In this document: piece by piece, positions 14,646 to 23,572 of the stretch
Numbering within the stretch: position 1 is the first letter of the stretch
Layout: each line of letters begins with the position of its first letter
Origin: Paludibacteraceae bacterium
GTDB lineage: Bacteria > Bacteroidota > Bacteroidia > Bacteroidales > Paludibacteraceae
Assembly (NCBI GenBank): GCA_024401475.1
Contig: JAKSKZ010000023.1
Coordinates: forward strand, 1 to 51,748
Reading direction: 5' to 3'
DNA: 51,748 nucleotides
The notes under the pieces: generated by a model
The model's database searches: none
What the model was told of the DNA's origin: nothing
Seen by the model: the letters and a program-made list of their open reading frames with translations, nothing else
Position numbers and translations under genes: made by a program

Positions 14646-17600
14646 ATGATATTCTCTGATAATATATTTAAGAAGTGGCGTTATATGTTATTCCTCGTCT
14701 TGATTCTGATTTTTTCGGGATTGGGTATCTTTTGGGAACAACGGTATTATGGTACTTCTCAGCCGGAAATGGATGTGTCCGTCTTTTCGGAGGTGCTGCA
14801 TGCAAAGGAATCGTTGGCAAAAAGTACGTTGTCTAAAATAAAAAGCAGAGTGGAGTCTGGTGATTTGGAGAGTTTGTATTCAGATGAGCATCTTTTCCAA
14901 TTGTCGGAAGATAATGAAATCTCTTTCTTCGTTTATCAAGGCGATACACTTCTTTATTGGTCAAACGATATCATTGATGTTTACCAAGTAAGCCGCTTCC
15001 CGTTCAAGCGAGGATTCATGTTGCGTACTAACACCTCTTATAACGAGTGTATGCAACTTTTCACGAAAAATTATCGATGTGTGGCTTTGATAAAGATAAA
15101 GGATTGCCTTTATCCGAAATCGTATAGCAAAAATAATAAATACGCAAAAGGTTTTGACTTGCCAGGCAATGTGCTGATTGCTGAAGAGGGAGACAAAGAT
15201 GTTTGCCCTATCTATAACGATGAGGGAACTCAAATTTTTTCGTTGATACAAACGCCTATTTTGCATTTTGACAAACTCCTTTATTGGTTGTGTGTCATTT
15301 CTTGGTTCATTGTCTTGATGCTGGCGTTCCGGATGCTGAGAATGTTGGGTTCTCAGTATAAATCCTATATTACAAGGTTGAAGTTCTTTTTGCCTTGTGC
15401 ATTTTTAGGTTTTGTTTTGTTGTTTTTGCTTTCATACATTCGAATACCAGAAATCCTATATTCAGGGGTGTTGTTCACAGAGGGTTATTATGCCTCTTCT
15501 TTTGCCCCGTCGTTTGGACATCTTTTGCTTTATACGATATATGCCTTCTCTTGCATGGTCTTGGCCTATCGTTATGTTTGTGCGCCTGCACCGTTGTCGA
15601 GATGTGATGAGAAGAATCGGACGATTTGTGCTTTTGGATTGCAGCTCTTTTCATCCTTGATTTTTTTCTTTGTGTATTTGCTCTCTGTCAATCTGATATA
15701 TAATTCGAAGATTGATGTGGCATTCGTTTTCGTGAAGAATGTTTCGGTGGAGACGATTGTCTCTGTCGTGTTGATCTCTTCTTGGTTCTTCTTTTGGGGA
15801 TTGTGTAATTCTAAAATTAGAAGGATTTATGCTGAAGGATTGTCGTTGAAGCAAGTATTGTTAGTTAGGGCGGCCTTGGCGGCCTTTTGGCTTGCACCCG
15901 TGATTGTTTGGGGCTCGAATGTGGATTTGTTTCTCTACGGTTCATTTTTTGTTATAACATTCTTTATTGATATTTATAAGCACTATTATAGGAATACTAC
16001 ATTTATTTATTTGACCGCTTTGGTATTCCTTTTCCTCAATGTCATTATTGCTATCTCGTATTGGCATAGTGAGATAAATAATGATATGAATAGTTTTGCG
16101 TTGGCGAAAAAACTATACTCTGGGGATACGTTTATGCAAGATAGGTCGGCCGAGATTGTTTTGAGAGCGAAGAATTCAGACTTCGTTAATGATAGAGCGA
16201 TAAACCAGCTAATGACGGATTCACTTTCGGAACAATCTGCAGAAAAAATTGAATATATAGTTCGCAATCATTACTTTGAGAAGTTTTGGAATGTATTTGA
16301 CATGAGTGTTCAAATATGTCGGGAATCGGAAGATATCGATATTCGCAAGGGCGTTTACGGGGATGTTGTGAGTTGCCCAGCTTCCATTCTTTCTGATACG
16401 GCTAGGTTTGTTGCATTAGAGAATACCAATTTCTACATAAACAAGGATGAACACTTGTCTCTTTGTTATATAGGTGATTTCCCGTATGGAGAATATCATT
16501 TATATGTAAAGTTGTTCCCAAATATATTCTATAATCGGATGAGCTTCATAGAGCGTCTTTCTCGTGCAGACGCCTCTAATGCCGAAAAACTCTCTTCGGC
16601 AAAATACTATAAGAATGATCTTCTCTTTATTTCTGGCGACTATCGATATCCGAACGGGACCTCTTGGATTCCTGATAATTTGCCTGCATCTGCAAAATTC
16701 TCACAGAATGGTTATGACCATTATGTTTGTCGATTTGATGCAGACTGTGTGGTTGTGGTAAGTAAGGAGAGGATGCAGAGTTACGCTTATATTCTTTTGC
16801 TCTCTTATATGTTTTCCACCTATCTGTTGGTGGCATTGATGGGGATTCTTGTGTTTAGACTGAAAAACAGAAAAAACGGGCGATCGTTGTTGACGCGTAT
16901 GCAAACTTTGTTTGTCATTCCTTTGCTTTGCTCCTCTGTCATCTTGGGATCTATATCGATTTACTATTCTTATTGGCAGTATCGTAACAATCAAATGGCT
17001 GGGTTGGGAAGAATGGCAGACTCTGTGCAACAAAGTTTGCAGGACCGAATTGGTATGATAGATGAACTTTCGGAAATGCCCGAGGATGAACTTCGAATGT
17101 TCCTTCATGATATTTCTAACCTTTTCCGTTTGGATGTTATTCTTTATGACAAGAATGGTGTTTTGTGCTCTTCTTCGCTCTCGTCGTCCGATATGATGAG
17201 GGGCGGTAGTGTGGGAGGCGTTTTGATGTCTCCTCGTGCTCGATTCGCGCGTTTGCCTTACTATTTCCAAATGGATAATAAAATTGGGGTGGATTGTGCA
17301 TCTTATTTTGTGCGTGCCTACAATCGAAAGAACGCTCATTTGGGTTATATCAATCTGCTTTCGTCTGCAGTGGCTACTCAAATGAAGAGTGACATGATGA
17401 ACAATGTGGTTATTGTGGTTGATTTGTATTTAGTCATCATGTTGCTTTCTATTTTTGTTCTTTGGTTGATTAACAAGAAGGTGACAAAGCCGCTTGTCGC
17501 ATTGTCGGAAAGTTTTGACCAAGTGAAATTGACTGGGGAGAACGCCAAAATTGAATATGCTTATGACGATGAGATTGGTCGGTTGGTGCATCAATACAAT

Positions 17601-18332
17601 AAGATGGTGGATGAGTTGATGGTCAGTGCGGGGAAGTTGGCTAAGTCGGAGCGTGAATTTGCATGGCGGGAGATGGCTCGACGTATTGCCCATGAAATCA
17701 AAAATCCACTAACTCCGATGAAGTTGAGCGTACAGTTGACTTTGCGTAAGAAAGAGTTGGATCCGGAAGGGTTTGATGACTATTTCAAGAAGACTGCAGC
17801 CGTTTTGATTGAGCAGATAGACAACCTTTCTCGTATAGCTTCCGAATTTTCTAATTTCGCTAAAACAACGCAGGGGACGGTGGAACGCATTGATTTGGTG
17901 GCGAAATTGATTTCTGCTGTTGATCTTTTTGAAAACAATATGGAGGGCGTTCTCTTCTCTTTGGATTTGAATGGCTATGAACATGCCTATTTCTTGTCGG
18001 ATGGCAAACAGTTGCTCCAGGTGTTTAACAACTTGTTCCGAAATGCAATACAGGCGATCCCTTCTGACAGAGAGGGTAGAGTGCATGTGGTTTATCGCCA
18101 AGAAGAGGGTACGGCATTGATTGAGATTCATGATAATGGTAGTGGTATTCCTGATGATATAAAAGAGAATCTGTTTTTGCCGAATTTCACGACGAAGACG
18201 AGTGGAATGGGGTTGGGCTTGGCGATTACGAAGAACATTGTCAATTCGTCTAATGGTTCCATTTGGTTTGAGTCAATCTTGAACAAGGGAACGACCTTCT
18301 ATCTGAAGTTCCCTTTGTTGGCGGAGGTTTAA
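14646..18332 (+). CDS. Very large multi-pass NtrY-like sensor histidine kinase
   Basis: This protein has about 1228 residues from the ATG at 14646; a TTG at 14631 would add five. One helix (about 13-30) precedes a first extracytoplasmic domain (to about 210). A block of roughly eight membrane helices (211-471) and a second extracytoplasmic domain (to about 710) follow, then two more helices (711-738, 753-778), a third outside loop and a last helix (about 921-941). A HAMP domain, a HisKA domain with H1016 in RRIAHEIKNPLTPMKLS, and an ATPase domain (NNLFRNAIQAIP, HDNGSGIP, GMGLGLAITKNI) close the protein. The PLTPMKLS form of the H-box is that of NtrY/NtrB-type kinases. No response regulator lies next to it, so it is an orphan. 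The eight-helix middle block suggests a transporter-like or 7TM sensor; the signal is unknown. Confidence 0.9.
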   Translation: MIFSDNIFKKWRYMLFLVLILIFSGLGIFWEQRYYGTSQPEMDVSVFSEVLHAKESLAKSTLSKIKSRVESGDLESLYSDEHLFQLSEDNEISFFVYQGDTLLYWSNDIIDVYQVSRFPFKRGFMLRTNTSYNECMQLFTKNYRCVALIKIKDCLYPKSYSKNNKYAKGFDLPGNVLIAEEGDKDVCPIYNDEGTQIFSLIQTPILHFDKLLYWLCVISWFIVLMLAFRMLRMLGSQYKSYITRLKFFLPCAFLGFVLLFLLSYIRIPEILYSGVLFTEGYYASSFAPSFGHLLLYTIYAFSCMVLAYRYVCAPAPLSRCDEKNRTICAFGLQLFSSLIFFFVYLLSVNLIYNSKIDVAFVFVKNVSVETIVSVVLISSWFFFWGLCNSKIRRIYAEGLSLKQVLLVRAALAAFWLAPVIVWGSNVDLFLYGSFFVITFFIDIYKHYYRNTTFIYLTALVFLFLNVIIAISYWHSEINNDMNSFALAKKLYSGDTFMQDRSAEIVLRAKNSDFVNDRAINQLMTDSLSEQSAEKIEYIVRNHYFEKFWNVFDMSVQICRESEDIDIRKGVYGDVVSCPASILSDTARFVALENTNFYINKDEHLSLCYIGDFPYGEYHLYVKLFPNIFYNRMSFIERLSRADASNAEKLSSAKYYKNDLLFISGDYRYPNGTSWIPDNLPASAKFSQNGYDHYVCRFDADCVVVVSKERMQSYAYILLLSYMFSTYLLVALMGILVFRLKNRKNGRSLLTRMQTLFVIPLLCSSVILGSISIYYSYWQYRNNQMAGLGRMADSVQQSLQDRIGMIDELSEMPEDELRMFLHDISNLFRLDVILYDKNGVLCSSSLSSSDMMRGGSVGGVLMSPRARFARLPYYFQMDNKIGVDCASYFVRAYNRKNAHLGYINLLSSAVATQMKSDMMNNVVIVVDLYLVIMLLSIFVLWLINKKVTKPLVALSESFDQVKLTGENAKIEYAYDDEIGRLVHQYNKMVDELMVSAGKLAKSEREFAWREMARRIAHEIKNPLTPMKLSVQLTLRKKELDPEGFDDYFKKTAAVLIEQIDNLSRIASEFSNFAKTTQGTVERIDLVAKLISAVDLFENNMEGVLFSLDLNGYEHAYFLSDGKQLLQVFNNLFRNAIQAIPSDREGRVHVVYRQEEGTALIEIHDNGSGIPDDIKENLFLPNFTTKTSGMGLGLAITKNIVNSSNGSIWFESILNKGTTFYLKFPLLAEV

Positions 18333-18397
18333 TCGGATCTATTGCCCAATTGGCGATAATCCGTTAATGGATAATGAAACATACGAAATCACCAAAG

Positions 18398-18442
18398 AAC
18401 CCCATCGGGTTTGCATCATAAATGAGCAATCGCGATGGGGTT
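18398..18442. terminator. Hairpin between the convergent kinase and CDF genes
   Basis: AACCCCATCG (18398-18407) pairs with CGATGGGGTT (18433-18442) across a 25-nt loop. It lies between convergent genes, but neither side has a strong T run, so it is a weak terminator candidate. Confidence 0.45.
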
Positions 18443-18485
18443 TGAGATGCTATCGTTTTGACTTGTTCCCTATGGTCTGGGTTTG

Positions 18486-19391
18486 TCATTCGGCGTCTTC
18501 GTCCGGTTCTTGATGAATATGTATTTGTAAATCATTGCCGAAATGAGCACGCAAGGCTTTTTCCACTTGGGTGGAGATGTTGTGAGCCTCGACAATGGTC
18601 ATGGTAGGTGCCACAACAAGGTGGGCGTCGAGAATAATGCTTGGGCCATTGCGGCGAGTCTTTAATTCGTGTATTCCTTCCACACCTTCCACCTCGGTTG
18701 CTATTTTTATCATCTCTTGCTCCATCTCTGCGGGCAATGAAACTTCTAATAATTCGTTGAGCGAAGGAATGGCCATGTTGATGGCAGCTGACAAGATGGC
18801 GATGCTGATGCAACAGCATACGATGGGGTCTAATACAACCCATTCTTTTCCGAAGAGTATGGCACATCCAATACCGATTGCGGATCCTATGGATGAGAGT
18901 GCGTCTGACCTATGGTGCCAAGCGTTGGCCAATAGTACGGGGCTGCTGTTTTTCTTGCTCATCCTTGCGGTATATTGGTAGAGGAGTTCTTTAAGAACGA
19001 TGGAGCAGAGGGCGGCCCAGAGGGCGATGGAACTTGGTGTTGTCAATTTTTCTCCATCAAAAAAACTTTTCACATGAGAAATTCCTGTAATCAACATTTC
19101 AATGCCTACGGCTACAAGTATCAGGCTGACGAAAAGGGTAGCCATCGTTTCGTATTTGCCGTGGCCATAATCGTGGTTTACATCTTTCCCTTTCGATGAT
19201 ATGCGGACGCAGGCAATGACAACCAAGTCGGAAACGAAATCAGATAAGGAATGGATACCATCTGCAAGCATGGCCGCACTATGTCCAAAAACACCAGCTA
19301 AGATTTTGCCTATTGTCAATAGGAGGTTGACGACGGAACCGTAAAGAGTAACTTTCGTGATTTCTTTTTCGCGTTCTTTTGATGCATCCAT
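18486..19391 (-). CDS. Cation diffusion facilitator (CDF) metal efflux transporter
   Basis: This 301-residue inner-membrane antiporter exports divalent metal ions (zinc, iron, manganese, or cobalt) in exchange for protons. Six helices fill residues 15-205 and a cytoplasmic ferredoxin-like domain the rest (VEGVEGIHELKTRRNGPSIILDAHLVV). The metal site residues are visible: D44 and D51 in ADGIHSLSD of helix 2, and H160 and D163 in HHRSDALSS of helix 5. The AD-G-IHS-SD/HRSD pattern resembles the FieF-like branch, but the metal cannot be fixed by eye. A consensus promoter lies upstream at 19432-19462. No metal regulator is adjacent. Confidence 0.93.
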   Translation of the reverse strand: MDASKEREKEITKVTLYGSVVNLLLTIGKILAGVFGHSAAMLADGIHSLSDFVSDLVVIACVRISSKGKDVNHDYGHGKYETMATLFVSLILVAVGIEMLITGISHVKSFFDGEKLTTPSSIALWAALCSIVLKELLYQYTARMSKKNSSPVLLANAWHHRSDALSSIGSAIGIGCAILFGKEWVVLDPIVCCCISIAILSAAINMAIPSLNELLEVSLPAEMEQEMIKIATEVEGVEGIHELKTRRNGPSIILDAHLVVAPTMTIVEAHNISTQVEKALRAHFGNDLQIHIHQEPDEDAE

Positions 19392-19431
19392 AAGATTGAA
19401 TTTTAGTTGTTTTTGGGGATTTTCTTTACTG

Positions 19432-19462
19432 CAAAGATAGAAACCTATTCTGTTTTGACAAA
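19432..19462 (-). promoter_or_regulatory. Promoter of the CDF transporter gene
   Basis: On the minus strand TTTG (19459-19462) and TATCTTTG (19432-19439) are separated by exactly 19 nt, the ideal Bacteroidota arrangement. The ATG is 41 nt downstream. Confidence 0.85.
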
Positions 19463-19568
19463 ATCTTTAAGAATTGATTGCTCTTGTGTTTCTGTTGAAT
19501 TATTCTTTTTTGAGCTTTGCTGTTTTGGGTGTTAGAACAAATCTTCTCTTTTCAAACATTCTTTGTCT

Positions 19569-19599
19569 TTTGCTAAAACCAAAGAATTTATTATTTTTG
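19569..19599 (+). promoter_or_regulatory. Promoter of the porQ-cmk-ispH operon
   Basis: TTTG (19569-19572) and TATTTTTG (19592-19599) are separated by exactly 19 nt. The leader to the porQ ATG would be about 138 nt and shows no clear hairpin. The rest of the spacer 19463-19743 has no gene. Confidence 0.8.
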
Positions 19600-19743
19600 G
19601 ATGCTGTTATCATAGATTTCCCTTTGATTTTTATAGAGAATTAGAGGATTTTTGGATGAGTGTGCAATCTGCGGCAATTTTTTTTTAAGTTGATGTGTTA
19701 AATTGTTGATTGCAAGGTTGCTAAAATTAATAGGATAGAATTC

Positions 19744-20766
19744 ATGAGATATTATTTAATATTTGTATTTTCTTTGTTGAGTGTCGTTGAGGCTTTCTGC
19801 GATGGCGGTAGTAATGTGTACAAATTTTTGTCGTTGCCGAATTCTGCTCAAGTTTCAGCATTGGGAGGAAGCAACATCTCTTTGAAAAACGGAGATGTGA
19901 ATATGGCCTTTCAAAATCCATCTCTTTTGGACAATGAGATGAATAATGCCATCGCACTCAATTATGTCAACTATTTGTCGGACGTGAACTATGGTTCGGT
20001 AGGCTATTCTCGAAACATCAACAGCTATAATGCTTGGGCGATAGGGGTGACCTATCTTAATTATGGAACATTGGATGGCTATACGGAGGATGACGTGGCG
20101 ACCGGTGAATTTTCGGCTGGAGATATTTGCATCACGGCTCTTTATTCTCGCCAATTGTTTGATAGAATCAGAGCGGGTATGGCCTTGAAGCCTATCTATT
20201 CGTATATTGACTCTTATAGCAGTTTCGGTTTGGCTGTCGATGTGGGTGCTTGCTATAGTGATACCTTGCATGATTTTACGATGGGGTTGACGTTGAAGAA
20301 TGTGGGAGTCCAGTTGACGGGCTATTATGATGATGAAGATTCTGAGCATCGTGAACGTCTTCCTTGGGAACTTCAATTCGGCTTGTCGAAGCGTTTGGCC
20401 CATGCACCTTTCCGATTCTCGTTGACATTCGTGGATTTGAATCGTTGGGATTTGGATTATTATAGATCGCCTAAAAGTGTAGGCGGCAAGGACGATGATA
20501 TTAGTTGGGGTGATATGTTGTTGCGTCATACCTTGATAGGCTTGGAGTTTATTCCAACGAAAAGTTTTTCGTTGATGGCAGCCTATAACCATCGTCGTAG
20601 CCAAGAGTATGATTTGGAAGATACGAAGTCGTTTAATGGATTCTCTTTTGGTGGATTCTTAAATGTCTATAAGTTTAAGTTGGGCGTGGCCTATGCACAA
20701 TATGCGACAGCCGGCAACACGTTGACTGTTTCATTGGCTACGTCATTAGACGAGTTCAGAAAATAA
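19744..20766 (+). CDS. porQ: Type IX secretion system protein PorQ
   Basis: PorQ is an outer-membrane barrel-like protein of the type IX secretion system, linked to PorU, PorV and PorZ, the machinery that exports and anchors proteins with a C-terminal sorting domain. The 340-residue protein has a signal peptide (about 1-19), then the PorV/PorQ-type N-terminus NVYKFLSLPNSAQVSALGGSNIS with DVNMAFQNPSLL, and repeating amphipathic beta strands (AWAIGVTYLNYGTLDGY, FSAGDICITALYSRQL, FTMGLTLKNVGVQLTGYY, LIGLEFIPTKSFSLMAAYNHRR). The porQ-cmk-ispH gene order is familiar from Bacteroidales. The GH10 xylanase in this window carries a type IX sorting domain, so cargo and exporter coexist here. No other por or gld genes are present. 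Confidence 0.9.
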   Translation: MRYYLIFVFSLLSVVEAFCDGGSNVYKFLSLPNSAQVSALGGSNISLKNGDVNMAFQNPSLLDNEMNNAIALNYVNYLSDVNYGSVGYSRNINSYNAWAIGVTYLNYGTLDGYTEDDVATGEFSAGDICITALYSRQLFDRIRAGMALKPIYSYIDSYSSFGLAVDVGACYSDTLHDFTMGLTLKNVGVQLTGYYDDEDSEHRERLPWELQFGLSKRLAHAPFRFSLTFVDLNRWDLDYYRSPKSVGGKDDDISWGDMLLRHTLIGLEFIPTKSFSLMAAYNHRRSQEYDLEDTKSFNGFSFGGFLNVYKFKLGVAYAQYATAGNTLTVSLATSLDEFRK

Positions 20767-20798
20767 CAGGAAGGTTAGTAAGATAATTATAGAAAAAT

Positions 20799-21497
20799 AT
20801 GAATAAGATTATAGTGGCCATTGATGGCTTTTCCTCTTGCGGAAAAAGTACGATGGCAAAGGATTTGGCGAAAGAGGTGGGTTATGCCTATGTTGATAGT
20901 GGAGCAATGTATCGTTCGGTAACGTTGTTCTGCCAAAGAAATGGTTTTATAAAGAATGATGTGGTTGACGAGGCCGCATTGGCCGCTGTTATTGACACTA
21001 TCAAGATTGAGTTCCGACTCAATGCAGAGACGAAAAAGAACGAGACATTCTTGAATGGAGAGAATGTCGAGTCGGAAATTCGTTCGTTGGCTGTTTCTAA
21101 CCAGGTGAGCATCGTTAGTGCAATACCTTTTGTTCGAAAGGCGATGGTGCTTCAACAACAAGCATATAGCAAGGATAAAGGAATTGTTATGGATGGCCGT
21201 GACATTGGAACCACGGTTTTCCCAGATGCTGAATTGAAGATATTCCTTACCGCTTCTCCTGAAATCAGAGCGCAACGTCGTTATGATGAGTTGAAGGCCA
21301 AAGGTCAAGAGGAAAAGTATGAGGATATTTTGGAAAACGTCAAAAAAAGAGACTATATCGATCAAAACAGAGCCGAAAGTCCTTTGCGACAGGCAGATGA
21401 TGCTATCTTGCTCGATAATGGAACGATGACCATCGAAGGTCAAAAGCAATGGTTGATAGATCGTTTTAATGAGGCTTTGAAAAAAGCAAATGCGTGA
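20799..21497 (+). CDS. cmk: Cytidylate kinase
   Basis: Cmk phosphorylates CMP and dCMP to the diphosphates with ATP. The 232-residue protein begins with a Walker A loop GFSSCGKS at residues 10-17, followed by [11 protein letters not shown] (nucleotide binding) and the conserved [20 protein letters not shown] near the middle; the lid region carries [13 protein letters not shown], and [20 protein letters not shown] is the family C-terminal signature. It is 32 nt after porQ and overlaps ispH by 8 nt if the first ispH ATG is used. Confidence 0.97.
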   Translation: MNKIIVAIDGFSSCGKSTMAKDLAKEVGYAYVDSGAMYRSVTLFCQRNGFIKNDVVDEAALAAVIDTIKIEFRLNAETKKNETFLNGENVESEIRSLAVSNQVSIVSAIPFVRKAMVLQQQAYSKDKGIVMDGRDIGTTVFPDAELKIFLTASPEIRAQRRYDELKAKGQEEKYEDILENVKKRDYIDQNRAESPLRQADDAILLDNGTMTIEGQKQWLIDRFNEALKKANA

Positions 21498-22377
21498 TAT
21501 GGTTGTAGAGATTGATTCAAATTCGGGATTTTGCTTTGGAGTGGTGAAAGCTATCTCTAAGGCCGAGGAGGAACTTGCGACAGGAAGCCCTTTGTATTGT
21601 TTGGGTGATATTGTCCACAACAGTATGGAGGTGGATCGTCTCTCTCAAAAAGGTTTGGTTACGATAGACCATGATCGTTTTGAAAATCTACGAGATGTAA
21701 AGGTTCTTCTTCGAGCTCATGGCGAACCTCCAGCAACCTATGGTATTGCAAAAAAGAATGGCATAGAAATCATTGATGCGACTTGCCCAGTAGTTCTTAA
21801 TCTGCAAAAAAATATCAAGAATGCTTTTGATAGCTGTAATGTGGAAGATACGCAGATTGTCATCTACGGAAAGATTGGGCATGCGGAGGTCAATGGCCTC
21901 GTTGGGCAGACGGGCGGTCATGCGATTGTAGTGGAGAATCTCCAGGATTTGTCGAAAATCGATTTTGCCAAAAAGGTTAAATTGTTCTCTCAAACGACAA
22001 AATCCATTGACGGCTTCAACCAAATCGTTAGTGAGATACGAAAAAGAATCGCCAATAGTGATGATTTCGAGTATAATGACACCATTTGCCGTCAAGTGGC
22101 TAATCGAATACCGAAGATAATAAATTTTGTCTCGAAGCATGAATTAGTCTTTTTTGTCAGCGGAAAGAAAAGTTCTAATGGCAAAGTCCTTTTTGATGAA
22201 TGCAGAAAGGTCAACGATCATATTTATATGATATCCGATTTGGACGAATTAGATTTCTCTTTGCTGAAAGGAGTCTCTTCTGTGGGCATTTGTGGAGCCA
22301 CGTCAACGCCAAAGTGGTTGATGGAAGATTTGAAGAAGAAAATAGAGGATTATTTGTCTGAATCTTCAACAGATTAA
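21490..22377 (+). CDS. ispH: 4-hydroxy-3-methylbut-2-enyl diphosphate reductase
   Basis: IspH is the last enzyme of the MEP pathway; it reduces HMBPP to IPP and DMAPP with a [4Fe-4S] cluster. In the 295-residue form the three cluster cysteines are C15 (SGFCFGV), C99 (DATCPVV) and C200 ([11 protein letters not shown]). The substrate histidines appear in DIVHNS (H43), RAHGEPP (H77) and KIGHAEVNG (H131). The end [18 protein letters not shown] is typical. The ATG at 21490 overlaps cmk by 8 nt; the next ATG at 21499 would leave a 1-nt gap and keep all motifs, so the start is open. It is the last gene of the porQ operon. Confidence 0.97.
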   Translation: MRDMVVEIDSNSGFCFGVVKAISKAEEELATGSPLYCLGDIVHNSMEVDRLSQKGLVTIDHDRFENLRDVKVLLRAHGEPPATYGIAKKNGIEIIDATCPVVLNLQKNIKNAFDSCNVEDTQIVIYGKIGHAEVNGLVGQTGGHAIVVENLQDLSKIDFAKKVKLFSQTTKSIDGFNQIVSEIRKRIANSDDFEYNDTICRQVANRIPKIINFVSKHELVFFVSGKKSSNGKVLFDECRKVNDHIYMISDLDELDFSLLKGVSSVGICGATSTPKWLMEDLKKKIEDYLSESSTD

Positions 22378-22400
22378 GTTGGACGGATTTCGATAATTGT

Positions 22401-22437
22401 AACCCTTGGAGGCTTTATTGCTTCTGAGGGTTTTTGT
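22401..22437 (+). terminator. Terminator of the porQ-cmk-ispH operon
   Basis: AACCCTTGGAG can pair with CTTCTGAGGGTT (22401-22411 and 22421-22432), and TTTTTGTTT follows. It lies 24 nt after ispH. Confidence 0.75.
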
Positions 22438-22478
22438 TTATTTATCTAATAGTTTTGCTCTATTTCATTTGCTAACTC

Positions 22479-22510
22479 TTTGGTAATCGATTTGATAAAT
22501 CTTATTTTTG
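22479..22510 (+). promoter_or_regulatory. Promoter of the glucosaminidase gene
   Basis: TTTG (22479-22482) and TATTTTTG (22503-22510) are spaced by 20 nt. The ATG is 24 nt further on. Confidence 0.75.
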
Positions 22511-22534
22511 TATATGTATTCAAGATAAAAGATT

Positions 22535-23494
22535 ATGAAGCGTATCAAATATATTTTTTATGTGCTTGGGTCAATGTTTATGTTCCAAACGGCATTATCT
22601 CAATCCTACCGTTCGGCGGAGACGATTGCCTACATTGAGCAATATCATAAAGTGGCTATTCGTGAGATGTATAAGTATAGTATCCCTGCCAGTATCACGC
22701 TTGCACAAGGCATTTTGGAGTCGGGCAGTGGACGTAGTGATTTGTCAACAATCGCCAATAACCATTTCGGAATAAAGTGTACAAGTGACTATACAGGAAA
22801 GCATTTTTTGAAGGATGACAACAAAAAGGATGACTGTTTTCGTGTATACGAACATGCTGAAGGTTCGTATCGAGACCACTCGTTGTTCTTGACCACTCGT
22901 AAGCATTATTCAAGTCTTTTTAAATTGTCTATAACCGATTACAAAGGTTGGGCGAATGGCTTGAAGGCGGCTGGATATGCTACCAATCCTAAATATCCAA
23001 GTTTGTTGATTGCGGTGATTGAGCAGAATAAATTGTATGAATATGATCGTAATCCGGAGAAATACTTGACCAAGAAAGACGCAGAAAACCTTACGTTGGA
23101 TGACCAGTCTCAGCCTCAACAAAAAACGGAGGGTCCAATTCAAAATGAAGAGCCGAAGATTATTGATGGTAAATTGAATGGTACTACTTGTGTGGTGGTT
23201 AAGTCGGGCGATACATTCTACGGACTTTCTCGCAGACATGGCATATCAATAGACAAGCTTCGTTACTTTAATAATTTCCCAGAAGATTATGTCTTGAAGG
23301 CGGGCGAATATTTGTTCTTGGAGAGAAAACAACGTAAGAATCCTGATTATCCAACCTATACGGTGAAGAAAGGAGATACACTTCTCTCTATTTGTCAGAA
23401 ATTTGGTGTTAGGCGATATGGGGTCAGACGCCATAATAATATGGAAAAGGGCGAAGAGGTGAAGGAAGGACAGGTATTGATTTTGAATTGGTAG
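22535..23494 (+). CDS. Exported N-acetylglucosaminidase with two LysM domains
   Basis: This 319-residue peptidoglycan hydrolase has a signal peptide (about 1-22, ending ALSQ). The glucosaminidase/FlgJ-type domain spans about 30-170 with the catalytic Glu E62 in AQGILESGSGRSDL and the family NNHFGIKC; YATNPKYPSLL closes it. A charged linker leads to two LysM repeats that bind glycan chains: CVVVKSGDTFYGLSRRHGIS (about 229-272) and YTVKKGDTLLSICQKFGV (about 275-318). It probably cleaves between GlcNAc and MurNAc during wall remodelling. It has its own promoter and terminator. Confidence 0.94.
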   Translation: MKRIKYIFYVLGSMFMFQTALSQSYRSAETIAYIEQYHKVAIREMYKYSIPASITLAQGILESGSGRSDLSTIANNHFGIKCTSDYTGKHFLKDDNKKDDCFRVYEHAEGSYRDHSLFLTTRKHYSSLFKLSITDYKGWANGLKAAGYATNPKYPSLLIAVIEQNKLYEYDRNPEKYLTKKDAENLTLDDQSQPQQKTEGPIQNEEPKIIDGKLNGTTCVVVKSGDTFYGLSRRHGISIDKLRYFNNFPEDYVLKAGEYLFLERKQRKNPDYPTYTVKKGDTLLSICQKFGVRRYGVRRHNNMEKGEEVKEGQVLILNW

Positions 23495-23510
23495 GCAGTT
23501 TTTATAGGTG

Positions 23511-23555
23511 AAAAAACGAGGGAGGCTTCAAACATTGTGTGAAACCTCCCTCTTT
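23511..23555. terminator. Shared terminator, glucosaminidase gene and ABC exporter gene
   Basis: GAGGGAGGCTTC (23518-23529) pairs with GAAACCTCCCTC (23541-23552) with one mismatch. A tail TTTCTG follows on the plus strand and an A run (23511-23516) gives a T run on the minus strand. It sits between convergent genes. Confidence 0.8.
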
Positions 23556-23572
23556 CTGTTGGTTGTCGGGTG

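Noticed and set aside
16701..17381. Minus-strand frame of 226 residues within the large kinase
   Set aside because: It is His/Arg/Gln-rich as expected for a reversed frame of a membrane protein gene.
20787..21620. Minus-strand frame of 277 residues across cmk and ispH
   Set aside because: It is antisense to two secure enzymes, has no motif and no promoter.
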